A stretch of DNA of 64,000 bases from an uncultured Burkholderiaceae bacterium (GTDB taxonomy: Bacteria; Pseudomonadota; Gammaproteobacteria; Burkholderiales; Burkholderiaceae), in the NCBI GenBank assembly GCA_937871985.1, contig CALMPB010000384.1, forward strand, positions 9,040 to 73,039, in the 5' to 3' direction. The notes beneath the pieces were generated by a model that saw nothing but the letters and a program-made list of their open reading frames with translations, did no database searches and had not been told where the DNA came from. Each line of letters begins with the position of its first letter. Position 1 is the first letter of the stretch. Made by a program: the position numbers and the translations under genes. Below are positions 48,407-56,772 of this stretch, piece after piece.

Positions 48407-49570
48407 TTACCTCATCGGGCAGAGTTTGGCGTAAGCGTCGACGTGATCGGTTAATGCCACCCCGATGGAACGGGTCGGATTCGGCCCCGCTCCATCTTCC
48501 ACCTTGAACATATAGTAGTTTTGGATCGGCATATTGTTGTTATTGAACCGGAACGCGCCGCGCAGCGACTGAAATTCGGATCCGGCATTTTTAATGGCCA
48601 AAGCCAGCTTTTTCTTATCGGCGTACTCGGGCCCCGCCTTTCTGATGGCCGTATCCAGAAGCATCGCCGCATCGAATCCGGCCGCTGCGAACTCACTGGG
48701 GATTCGCTTGTACTTCGCTTCGAAAGCCGCCACAAATTTCTTGTTTTGGAGCGTATCGAGCGAGGGATCCCAGCTGGCTCCCGTAATGGCGCCATTGGCA
48801 TATTCACGCAAAGAAGGAAGCGACGTTCCATCGATGCTGAATACAGAGAAAAGCGGGATTTTGCCGCTCAGGCCGGCTTGGCTGAATTGCTTCACGAAGT
48901 TGATGCCGGCCGCGCCCGGATAGAAAATGAACACGGCATCCGGCTTTTCACTTTGAAGCTGCGCAATTTCAGCAGAATAATCCGCCTGCCCAACTTGAGT
49001 GAAGACCTCGTCGAGTACCGGGCCCTTGTAGTAGCGCTTGAAGCCGGCGAACATGTCTTTCCCGGCCTGGTAGTTGGGGGCCAGAAGGAAAACCCGCTTG
49101 AAGCCGGCATCGCTCACGTATTTTCCCACCGCCTCGGCGGGGCCGTCGTTCTGCCAGGAAATAGAAAAGAAATTAGGCGCACAGCTTGCTCCGGCGACAA
49201 CCGAAGTCGCCGCATTGGTGCTGATGGCGGGAATGCCTGAATCGACGATGGGTTTGAACGCGGCCATCATGACATTGGAAAAACCCAGTCCCACCATGGC
49301 GTTGACTTTATCTTTCTCAATAAACTTGCGGATGATCTGAACCCCGAGGCTGGGTTTCGTTTGATCATCCTCGGCAAAAACCGTCGCGGCCTGCCCTCCG
49401 AGCTTTCCTTGTAGCTGCTCGACGCCAAGCTTGAAGCCATCCAGTTGATCCTGCCCAACGATGGCTGCGCCGCCCGACAGAGGGGCCATGAATCCGATAC
49501 GCACTTGGCCTTGAGCGCTTCCAGCCATGGCGATGAAACAAGCGCCGGCTACGGCAATGATTTTTTTCAT
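48407..49570 (-). CDS. livK: Liv-type periplasmic binding protein
   Basis: A 387-residue type I periplasmic binding protein. Signal peptide about 1-21 (KKIIAVAGACFIAMAGSAQG) without a lipobox Cys. The mature part begins QVRIGFMAPLSGGAAIVGQDQLDGFKLGVEQLQGKLGGQ. Ligand clues are few: TNAATSVVAGASCAPN and YPGAAGINFVKQ. In this context it more likely binds an aromatic acid than leucine. Ribosome site TTGGAG precedes the ATG. Two Liv-type binding proteins are found in this region, the second at 50834. Confidence 0.88.
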   Translation of the reverse strand: MKKIIAVAGACFIAMAGSAQGQVRIGFMAPLSGGAAIVGQDQLDGFKLGVEQLQGKLGGQAATVFAEDDQTKPSLGVQIIRKFIEKDKVNAMVGLGFSNVMMAAFKPIVDSGIPAISTNAATSVVAGASCAPNFFSISWQNDGPAEAVGKYVSDAGFKRVFLLAPNYQAGKDMFAGFKRYYKGPVLDEVFTQVGQADYSAEIAQLQSEKPDAVFIFYPGAAGINFVKQFSQAGLSGKIPLFSVFSIDGTSLPSLREYANGAITGASWDPSLDTLQNKKFVAAFEAKYKRIPSEFAAAGFDAAMLLDTAIRKAGPEYADKKKLALAIKNAGSEFQSLRGAFRFNNNNMPIQNYYMFKVEDGAGPNPTRSIGVALTDHVDAYAKLCPMR

Positions 49571-49843
49571 GTTGTCTCCAATAGTTATTGATGGACTAGT
49601 TTTATTTTTGCCTGCCCCTCCTAGAGCAAGCTCAAACTAACTCCTTCATAAAACTTTTATTATTAGCTTTATGTGTTAGCTAATATAAGTCAACTAAATT
49701 TTTTTTGCAAAAAAAATTATGTAACTTTCAAAGTAAAAAAGAGGAAAGCATGCGGGAGAACGTACGCAAGATGAAAACGCTCAATTCAATAGAACGAAGA
49801 CACTGTCAGCGCGCCAGTGGACGGGCCGCGGCGAACCCGCCAG
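49571..49843. other. AT-rich promoter region of the liv operon
   Basis: The 273-nt gap between livK and the luxR stop has no supported gene. It is markedly AT-rich around 49640-49740. It holds the inverted repeat listed at 49661-49685 and a TTGACT hexamer on the minus strand (49688-49693). A lone AGGAGG-like stretch (minus strand, 49617-49622) has no start codon at proper distance. Confidence 0.6.
49661..49685. promoter_or_regulatory. inverted repeat TATTAGC-N11-GCTAATA at livK promoter
   Basis: A perfect 7-bp inverted repeat (49661-49667 and 49679-49685) with TTAGCTAA (49676-49683) inside. It lies just downstream of a TTGACT hexamer on the minus strand (49688-49693), about 100 nt before the livK start. 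Probable repressor site; the sequence resembles MarR-type operators. Confidence 0.45.
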
Positions 49844-50677
49844 CTAGGAATTCTGATTTTGCGGCAGCAAGCCCGAGGCGATGGCGAACAACTGGCTCTT
49901 GAAATTGATGCCAAGCTTGTCGAACGCCCTGCCCCGATAGGTTTTCACCGTGGTCAGTGAAAGCCCCAGGTCGGCGGCGATTCCGTCGTAGGTTCTGCCC
50001 AGCAGCAAACCTTCGCATACCGCCAGTTCGCGGCTGGTGAGGCGCGGGCAGATCCGGCCCAGCTCGACGGCGAGGGTTCTGCGCTGCGCTTGCGCGAACT
50101 GCCACTGCTGGCGGCCGATGGCAATGTGCTTCTTGAGGCAGATCGACACGGAACCGGCAAATTTCGCAACCGCGTCCACATCGTTCGAGCCGAAGGTTCG
50201 ATGGTTCTCGTAGCGGTATAGATTGGCGGCGAACAGCCCTTCATCGCCGTCTTCGCACACGATGGAAAGACGATCCCCGATGCCGTGCCGCCGGTAGATG
50301 GCATCGCGATGCGCCGGAGCGAATTCGCTTTGGTGGACATAGGCCATTGAAATCCCGCCCGGCACCAGCAATGCCTTTGCCGAATCGAAAGTACGATCGT
50401 GCTCGTACAAATTCGATCGATAGCTTTTGAAGCAATCAGCGTTTACATCGGTCTCTTTCTTGCTTGAAGACAGGAACATGCAAGGCGCGGATTGAGTGTT
50501 CAGCTGGTAAACCGACAGGAAATCCACGTAGGCGACCTGATTCATCGCGGCCAGCAGATGCATGCCGAAATCGGCTTCGCCCAGCGAAACGATAATATCC
50601 TCGAGGCCTGCGCCAAGCCACAAGTCTCCCTTGCACGCATCCCCACCCACTTTCCCTCCCAGATTCCAGGCATCCAC
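49844..50677 (-). CDS. LuxR-family (helix-turn-helix) transcriptional regulator
   Basis: A 277-residue regulator with a C-terminal LuxR/GerE helix-turn-helix: RLTSRELAVCEGLLLGRTYDGIAADLGLSLTTVKTYRGRAFDKLGI. The N-terminal part of about 190 residues has no recognised sensor motif; it is not a response-regulator receiver. I choose GTG at 50675-50677, which has AAGGAG six nt upstream. An open frame from a TTG at 50782 lacks such support. It is divergent from the binding-protein/CoA-ligase pair at 50834-53883 and probably regulates it. Confidence 0.85.
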   Translation of the reverse strand: MDAWNLGGKVGGDACKGDLWLGAGLEDIIVSLGEADFGMHLLAAMNQVAYVDFLSVYQLNTQSAPCMFLSSSKKETDVNADCFKSYRSNLYEHDRTFDSAKALLVPGGISMAYVHQSEFAPAHRDAIYRRHGIGDRLSIVCEDGDEGLFAANLYRYENHRTFGSNDVDAVAKFAGSVSICLKKHIAIGRQQWQFAQAQRRTLAVELGRICPRLTSRELAVCEGLLLGRTYDGIAADLGLSLTTVKTYRGRAFDKLGINFKSQLFAIASGLLPQNQNS

Positions 50678-50808
50678 GACTATCTCCTTGCACGCCCAAC
50701 GACCGGTCGCGCTTTGCAGCCGCTTGTCGACCTTTGGGAGGACAGACCGCAAAAGGCGGCATGCCCATAATTGTCCACACAATCATAAAACCATATGTGA
50801 TCCAGTAC

Positions 50809-50818
50809 GTAATATTAC
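50809..50818. promoter_or_regulatory. palindrome GTAATATTAC
   Basis: A perfect 10-bp palindrome lying 15 nt before the ATG of the binding protein at 50834, next to the ribosome site (AGGGAG). It is in the divergent region shared with the LuxR-type gene. ATTGT-N4-ACAAT (50770-50783) is a second small inverted repeat there. Confidence 0.35.
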
Positions 50819-50833
50819 AGGGAGACAATTCGC

Positions 50834-52009
50834 ATGAAAACGCTGAAAACCATTAACCTGCCCACTATCCTGAGCTTCGCCCTGGCAGCCGGCCTGCTCA
50901 ATGTTCTGCCCGGAATCGCCCGCGCCGATATTACGGTCGGCGTCATCCTTTCCACCACGGGCCCGGCTGCATCGCTCGGCAAGCCGGCGGAAAATACAAT
51001 AAAGCTTTGGCCCGACAGCATCGCCGGGCAAAAGCTCAAGATCGTCTCGGTCAACGACAACAGCGACCCCACGGAAGCCGCCAAGCTGGCCAACAAGCTG
51101 ATCACGGAAGACAAAGTGGATGTCATCGTCGGCCCCTCGATCACCCCCCCCTCGATCGCCGCCGTGGAAGTCGCTGGACGCAACGCCACCCCCATCATTG
51201 CCTTGGGAGGCGGGAACGCCATCATCGAACCCCAGGAAGGGCCTCGCAAATGGGCCTTCAAAATGGCCGCGCCCGAAGTCAATTTCGTCGAACATACGCT
51301 TGATCACATGGTGAAAGACAAAATCAAGCGGGTCGCCGCCATAGCCGTCACCACCAGTTATGGAGAAGGCTTTCTACGCGCCTTCAACGCTCAAGCGCCG
51401 GCCAAGGGACTCGTCATCAGCGCCGTGGAAAAGTATGGCGCCCAGGACCTGGGCGTCACCGCGCAGGTAGTGCGTGTCATGGCCTCCAAGCCCGACGCCG
51501 TGTATATCTTCAGCTTCGGAACGCCGGGCGTGCTGCCGCAAGCTGAACTGATCAAGCGCGGCTACAAAGGCAGAATCTATCAGACTCAGGGAATCGCCAA
51601 TGCGGATTTCCTGCGGGTGGGAGCCAAATCGATTGAAGGCACCTATGTTTCTCTGGAGCCCGTCATGGTTGCCGAACAGCTTCCGAAAAACAATCCAACC
51701 AAAAACGCAGGGATGCAATACACGCAAAAATACGAAGCCGCCTATGGGCCGGGCACTCGATCACTGTTCGGCTCCGAAGCCTGGACCGCATTGAACTGGC
51801 TGCAGGCCACCGTTCCCGTCGCGCTTGAGCACGCCAAGCCGGGCACACCGGCATTCCGCCAGGCCTTGCGCGACGCGCTGGAAAACATGCACGAAGTCGT
51901 CAGCCCGGAAGGCGTTTTCACCATGAGCCCCAAGAACCACAACGGCATAGACAGCCGCGGGCAAGTGATGGTTCAGGTCGAAGACGGAAAATGGAAATAC
52001 ATACCATGA
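50834..52009 (+). CDS. Liv-type periplasmic binding protein, orphan
   Basis: A 391-residue type I binding protein. Signal peptide about 1-32 (ILSFALAAGLLNVLPGIARA). The mature chain begins ITVGVILSTTGPAASLGKPAENTIKLWPDSIAGQKLKI. It lacks its own permease and ATPase genes; its gene overlaps a CoA-ligase gene by 4 nt. It may share the LivHMGF complex encoded next door or feed a remote one. Coupled synthesis with a CoA ligase suggests that the bound compound is a carboxylic acid that is activated after uptake. Confidence 0.87.
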   Translation: MKTLKTINLPTILSFALAAGLLNVLPGIARADITVGVILSTTGPAASLGKPAENTIKLWPDSIAGQKLKIVSVNDNSDPTEAAKLANKLITEDKVDVIVGPSITPPSIAAVEVAGRNATPIIALGGGNAIIEPQEGPRKWAFKMAAPEVNFVEHTLDHMVKDKIKRVAAIAVTTSYGEGFLRAFNAQAPAKGLVISAVEKYGAQDLGVTAQVVRVMASKPDAVYIFSFGTPGVLPQAELIKRGYKGRIYQTQGIANADFLRVGAKSIEGTYVSLEPVMVAEQLPKNNPTKNAGMQYTQKYEAAYGPGTRSLFGSEAWTALNWLQATVPVALEHAKPGTPAFRQALRDALENMHEVVSPEGVFTMSPKNHNGIDSRGQVMVQVEDGKWKYIP

Positions 52010-53883
52010 GTCTCCCGCAGCACGACTGGAGCGTGCGCGATATCGCCTCCGCGGACGATATTCGCGCCATCGAACGGCAGCCGTATGGCCAGGTCATCCC
52101 GTTCCGCTCGACCTTCGACCTGATACGGCACAGTGCCGCCCGCGTTCCCGACAAGGCGGCCCTGATCTTCCAGGTCGACGCCGACGTGAACGGCGAAATC
52201 CTTAAATGGTCGTACAGCGGGCTGCTGGAACAGATCGTCCGGGCCGCCAACCTGTTCAGGCAATGCGGCATCGGGCGCGGCGATCCTGTCGCCATACTGG
52301 CTCCCAACATTCCCTCCACCCATGTGGCGCTATGGGGTGCGCAACTGGCCGGCTGCGTGTTTCCCATCAACTATCTGCTGGGCGCCGAACATATCTCGAA
52401 GCTGCTGCAGGCCGCGCAAGTCCGGGTCGTCGTCACGCTGGCGCATTCAGAGGAACTCGACATCCGGCAAACCGTGGGACAGGCTGTGGAAGCGTCCGGC
52501 CTGGATTGCCGCATACTGGAAATCGACGCCAACGAGGCCGAACCCGCCGAAGGGTCCTTCCAAAGCATGCTTGGTCAGGCCGATCCCATCGACCGGCTTA
52601 GCCAGGAATTGCGCCCGGAAGACGTTGCCGCCATATTCCACACCGGCGGCACGACGGGCCTGCCCAAGATATTGCGGCAAACCCACGCCAATGAGCTGCA
52701 CACCAGTTGCCTGGCGCCGGCCTACTACCGCTTTCATGAGGGCGACGTGCTGCTCAACGGCTTTCCGCTGTTCCACGTTGCCGGCGCGTTCGTCTACGGC
52801 CTTGCCGCGCTGGCGGCCCGAGGCGCCATCTACATACCCACGACGCTCGGCATGCGCAACCGGCAATTCGTGCACAATGCCTGGAAGCTGTTCAGCCGGC
52901 ATCGCGTCTCGCACCTTGGCTGTGTTCCCACCACGCTAGCCTCGCTGGCGCAAAGCCACCGCGACACCAATGCGCAAGGCAACTGCGGCGTCCGCGCGGC
53001 GCTGACCGGAGGCTCGCCCTTGCCGCCCGAACTGGCGGCCCAGTTCGAGCTGCGCACTCAAATCCCCGTCAGGAATATTTTCGGTATGACCGAGTGCGCG
53101 GGCATCGTCTCGATCGAGCCCAGCGACGCCCCGCGCACGGCCGGCTCCGCGGGCCTGGCCCTGCCCTACACGCAAGTGCGGGCGGTACCGCTGTCCGAGG
53201 CAAGCAAGGCGGTCATCCAGGACTTCTGCGAAGCCGGCGCCGAGGGCGTCCTGTGCGTGCGCGGCCCGCACGTCAGCCCCGGCTACATGGATGCCTCCCG
53301 CAATGCCGGCACCTTTACGCAAAACGGCTGGCTGGTATCGGGCGATCTGGGATACGTGGACGCCCAGGGACGCATCTACATTACCGGCAGATCCAAAGAC
53401 CTGATCATTCGCGGCGGCCACAACATCGACCCTCAAGCCATCGAAGAGGCATTTCTGGCCGATCCGGACGTGCTGGGCTGCGCCGCCGTCGGCCAGCCGG
53501 ATGAATACGCCGGCGAACTCCCGGTCGTCTTCATCGCGCTGAAGCCCGGCGCCGCCGCAACCGCCCAGGAGCTGCTCGCCAAAGCGCGCAGCAGGATCTC
53601 CGAGCCCCCCGCCGTCCCCAAGGCCGTCTATCTGGTCGAGGCTCTGCCGGTTACGCCGGTGGGCAAGATATTCAAGCCCGATCTGCGCCGCATGGCCATT
53701 CTGGAAAAAATACGCAGCATCGCTTCACGTTACGGGCAGGCCGACGCCTGCCGCGCACGCTTTCCGGACAAGGACGCGATGCAATGCGTCGTGTCGATAC
53801 GCAAATCCGGCGGCGAAAGCGAAGTATCGGAAGCGCTGAAAAAACTGCCCATCGACATCGTCTTCGAGGAATCCGCGCCGTAG
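52006..53883 (+). CDS. acyl-CoA synthetase (AMP-forming)
   Basis: A 625-residue adenylating ligase. The P-loop is FHTGGTTGLPKILRQT, the A5 motif FGMTECAG, the hinge TGRSKDLIIRGGHNIDP, and the catalytic Lys is in LPVTPVGKIFKPDLR. After that motif come about 70 further residues with IRKSGGESEVSEALKKLPIDIVFEES, longer than usual. The ATG overlaps the stop of the binding-protein gene in ATGA; an ATG 15 nt earlier is also in frame. Its closest class is the medium-chain/aromatic acid ligase group; the acid is unknown. Confidence 0.88.
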   Translation: MSLPQHDWSVRDIASADDIRAIERQPYGQVIPFRSTFDLIRHSAARVPDKAALIFQVDADVNGEILKWSYSGLLEQIVRAANLFRQCGIGRGDPVAILAPNIPSTHVALWGAQLAGCVFPINYLLGAEHISKLLQAAQVRVVVTLAHSEELDIRQTVGQAVEASGLDCRILEIDANEAEPAEGSFQSMLGQADPIDRLSQELRPEDVAAIFHTGGTTGLPKILRQTHANELHTSCLAPAYYRFHEGDVLLNGFPLFHVAGAFVYGLAALAARGAIYIPTTLGMRNRQFVHNAWKLFSRHRVSHLGCVPTTLASLAQSHRDTNAQGNCGVRAALTGGSPLPPELAAQFELRTQIPVRNIFGMTECAGIVSIEPSDAPRTAGSAGLALPYTQVRAVPLSEASKAVIQDFCEAGAEGVLCVRGPHVSPGYMDASRNAGTFTQNGWLVSGDLGYVDAQGRIYITGRSKDLIIRGGHNIDPQAIEEAFLADPDVLGCAAVGQPDEYAGELPVVFIALKPGAAATAQELLAKARSRISEPPAVPKAVYLVEALPVTPVGKIFKPDLRRMAILEKIRSIASRYGQADACRARFPDKDAMQCVVSIRKSGGESEVSEALKKLPIDIVFEESAP

Positions 53884-53998
53884 CCCCGCTTCAGCCTGTG
53901 CGGCAGCTCGCGATCCGCAGCCTCGCAGCGATGTCTCGCCGTTACCCAAACAACCCGAGACCGGCGTATTCCAAGCGTTGCGGCAAACTATGAAAAAG

Positions 53999-54033
53999 TT
54001 ATGCGCAGATTTATTCACAGTTTTTGTGGATAA
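53999..54033. other. cluster of DnaA boxes between convergent genes
   Basis: TTATTCACA (54011-54019) and, on the opposite strand, TTATCCACA (54025-54033) both match the TTATNCACA consensus exactly. They are 5 nt apart and inverted. TTATGCGCA (53999-54007) differs at one position. They lie in the 189-nt gap between the CoA ligase and the mechanosensitive channel genes, away from any dnaA or gidA gene. Confidence 0.6.
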
Positions 54034-54072
54034 GTAAAAGCCAGGCAAAGGAGCGGGCAAAGGCCGTCCATC

Positions 54073-56556
54073 CTAAGCCGGATTTTCCCCCGGCACAGGC
54101 GCCGCGGCGGACGTAGCGGGAACCACCGCTTCGGCTTGCCGGGAAACAACGATGGTCGACGGGGTCGATAACGGAAGATCCGCTTCCTTGAGCCGCTGCA
54201 GCAGCGTAAACAACACGGTGCTGCGCACGGTACTGACCAGCCGCGGAGAAATCACATACCCGGTCAGCTTGAACGCCAACCCATTGGGGCCGATGCCGTC
54301 CAGCATGACGCTGGCAGCGGGCTCGTCCAGCACGTCGTGCGCTTCGTCCAGTACCTTTTGCATCAGCGCCCTGGCCTTTTCGACATCGGTGGATGCCGGC
54401 ATGGTCAGCACGAATTGCACGCGCCCCAGCGGGTTGGCATGCGTGACATTGCGCACGATCTTGGTGATGAACTCCGAGTTGGGGACGATGACCGTGGAAT
54501 GGTCGCCCATCTGGATTTCGGTGGCGCGCACGTTGATGCGGCGGATGTCGCCTTCGACGTCGCCCAGCGAGACCCAGTCGCCCACCTGCACCGGCCGTTC
54601 CGCCAGCAAGATAAGGCCGGACACGAAGTTCTGCACGACCGCCTGCAAGCCAAAACCGATGCCGACCGACAAAGCGCTGGCCACCCAGGCCACCCTTTCC
54701 AGGCCTATGCCCACCGCCGTCATCGTCAGGGCGCCCACCACCACATAGCCCGCATAGCCGAACAGCGACGCCGCCGACATGCGCATGCCCGGGTCGAGGG
54801 CCGTGGTCGGCAGATAGCGGCCCGCCAGCCACCCTTTGAGCAGCCTGACGAGAACCAGCCCAAGCACCAGAACCACCAGCGCCAGCAGGATGGACGTGGG
54901 CCGGATGTGCATCTCGCCGATCGGGATGCCCTCGTACAGGTATTCGGCGCGGCGCGCCCATTCGGTCGGCCCCTCGCCGAACGGCACCATCAACATGATC
55001 AGCGCCATCGCGTAAACCAGCAGCCGCCCCAGCCCCGACAACAGCACCGCGGCCTGGCTGCGCGCCCGCACGGACGAACGGGCCGCATCGGTGCCCGCGT
55101 CGTTGGCCTTGATGAGGCGCAGCAGCACCGAACAGGCATCGTCGATCAGCGCCGACAGCAAATAGGCCGTGGCGAGGATCAGCATGCTCCAGATGAGCTG
55201 CCTGATGATGAAGCTGCCCAGCGCCACGTAGCCGATGAGCAGGCTGCCGAACCCGGCGATCAGCGCCGCCCATATCGCCGCCACCAGAATCGTTCCCCAA
55301 AACGGCATGGAACGCCGCTTCGCGTCGGAATCCTGCTCCGCCCCGGCATCCCGTACGCGGCCCCATCGGCGCAAGGCCAACGCAATGACCGCGCCTATCA
55401 TCAACGACATCAGGCAATCCAGAGCCACCGACGAAACCAGGCTGACATTGGTCCACGACGCGAGCCGGAGCATGACCCAACTGACCACCGCGGGGCAGGC
55501 GAATCCCCAGGGCACCCAGCGCAGGCCGCGCGCCACCGAATCGGAAATGGCAATCAGCCGCCACGACGGGCGATCGGACTCAAGCAAGGCATAACCCAGG
55601 CCGACGCAAAGGCCGCCGAACGCGGCCGCCCCCATCAAGTCGCCCAGCAGTCCCGCAAGCGCGTCGGACAAAGGCTCGCTTACGTTGTCGGTAATACCCG
55701 TCAGCCATACCTGCACGATCAGCATGGGAGTCGCCACGGCAAGCAGGACTATGGCGATCGCATAGGCGGAACGGCGCAAACGTCCAGGCGCCACTATTTT
55801 GGCGGCTATGCGCACCAGCCAGTTCCTGGCCCATGCGCACAGCCACAGCAGCACCACGGTAATCGCCAGCATGGCCGCCCAGACCGCGCCCGGCAGCGCC
55901 GCCGGCAGGGAGGACAACTCGTCCAGCAGCGGATCCAGCCGTTGCGCGTCCCTGGGCCATTCGGATTGCAGCTCGCTCCAGAACGAGCCGCTAAGTATCG
56001 AAGAGGTGCGTTCGCCCATCTGCGCCTGGAACTGCAGGCGCCGAAGCTTGATGACCTGCTCCACGACCTGGCCGGCCTCCACCGAGATCAGGCGCGCCAG
56101 CTTCAGTTGCGAGTCAAGGGTCGCCTGATGTTTGGCAAGCTGCCGCCGCTGCCCCGCAAGATCCGCCGCTTCGTGCCCGCCCGGCGCGGGCGCGCCCAAT
56201 TCGGCGACTCGCGCCTGAACGCTGGCAAGCTGAGGGGCCAGCAGTGCGGCGGCCGCGTCGGCGCGCGACTGGATATCCAGCGCCGACGTGCGCAGGCCCA
56301 CCAGTTGGGCATCGCTGAGAACCTGATCCGTCCGCACGGCCAGTTGTTTCTGGATTTTGTCTATCTGGGAACGAGCCTCGTCCAGGCTCGCATCGATATT
56401 GGCTATTTGCGGCGGAGCATCGGCGGCGACCGCGGCAAGCGGCGTATTGGCCAGCACAGCCCCGCAGGAAAGCAGGAGAAGCATCAGCCAGGCGCGAACG
56501 CTCGGCCACCACAGGAACACAAGGTTCAGAGAGCGACGTAGGGGCATCGCAATCAC
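54073..56556 (-). CDS. MscS-family mechanosensitive channel with DUF3772 domain
   Basis: An 827-residue large MscS-type protein. A signal peptide/first helix (about 1-45) is followed by a long periplasmic coiled region with DUF3772 (DEARSQIDKIQKQLAVRTDQ onward). About ten helices follow, and the C-terminal MscS pore and beta domain has ALSVGIGFGLQAVVQNFVSGLILLAERPVQVGDWVSLGDVEG. The pore helix and the DWV loop are intact. It ends with a proline/alanine-rich tail. It should protect against hypo-osmotic shock. Independent of its neighbours. Confidence 0.88.
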   Translation of the reverse strand: MIAMPLRRSLNLVFLWWPSVRAWLMLLLLSCGAVLANTPLAAVAADAPPQIANIDASLDEARSQIDKIQKQLAVRTDQVLSDAQLVGLRTSALDIQSRADAAAALLAPQLASVQARVAELGAPAPGGHEAADLAGQRRQLAKHQATLDSQLKLARLISVEAGQVVEQVIKLRRLQFQAQMGERTSSILSGSFWSELQSEWPRDAQRLDPLLDELSSLPAALPGAVWAAMLAITVVLLWLCAWARNWLVRIAAKIVAPGRLRRSAYAIAIVLLAVATPMLIVQVWLTGITDNVSEPLSDALAGLLGDLMGAAAFGGLCVGLGYALLESDRPSWRLIAISDSVARGLRWVPWGFACPAVVSWVMLRLASWTNVSLVSSVALDCLMSLMIGAVIALALRRWGRVRDAGAEQDSDAKRRSMPFWGTILVAAIWAALIAGFGSLLIGYVALGSFIIRQLIWSMLILATAYLLSALIDDACSVLLRLIKANDAGTDAARSSVRARSQAAVLLSGLGRLLVYAMALIMLMVPFGEGPTEWARRAEYLYEGIPIGEMHIRPTSILLALVVLVLGLVLVRLLKGWLAGRYLPTTALDPGMRMSAASLFGYAGYVVVGALTMTAVGIGLERVAWVASALSVGIGFGLQAVVQNFVSGLILLAERPVQVGDWVSLGDVEGDIRRINVRATEIQMGDHSTVIVPNSEFITKIVRNVTHANPLGRVQFVLTMPASTDVEKARALMQKVLDEAHDVLDEPAASVMLDGIGPNGLAFKLTGYVISPRLVSTVRSTVLFTLLQRLKEADLPLSTPSTIVVSRQAEAVVPATSAAAPVPGENPA

Positions 56557-56696
56557 TCATAAAGAGGCCAATCGGGCGGATCGTGAAAAACACATCCATA
56601 TACGGCAAGCGCACATCATAACGCCGAATAATCCTTCCCGCCGCAATGGCCGGCGGGCATTGCCAAAGGGCTGCGCCTCGACAAGCCGAAACATAA

Positions 56697-56727
56697 AAAG
56701 CGCATCCACAATGGATGCGCTTTTTAT
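56697..56727 (-). terminator. rho-independent terminator of the ahp operon
   Basis: A perfect 13-bp stem pairs 56697-56709 with 56715-56727 (AAAAAGCGCATCC arm) around a 5-nt loop, 46 nt past the ahpF stop. The A-rich left side gives a T-run on the minus strand, so it ends ahpF transcription, and its symmetry allows action in both directions. Confidence 0.88.
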
Positions 56728-56772
56728 TACGGGTTCCGGGCCGATGGACAGGCCCGGATTGTCCGATACGCC

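Noticed and set aside
49617..49622. AGGAGG on the minus strand upstream of livK as a ribosome site for an extra leader peptide
   Set aside because: No start codon lies at a suitable distance downstream of it.
53884..54072. Chromosomal replication origin
   Set aside because: Only two perfect DnaA boxes, no AT-rich unwinding element with repeats and no dnaA, gidA or rpmH nearby; reported only as a DnaA-box cluster.
54337..56541. A 734-codon open frame antisense to the MscS-type gene
   Set aside because: Arg/Gln/His-rich low-complexity translation typical of GC-rich shadow frames; the channel gene has clear domains.
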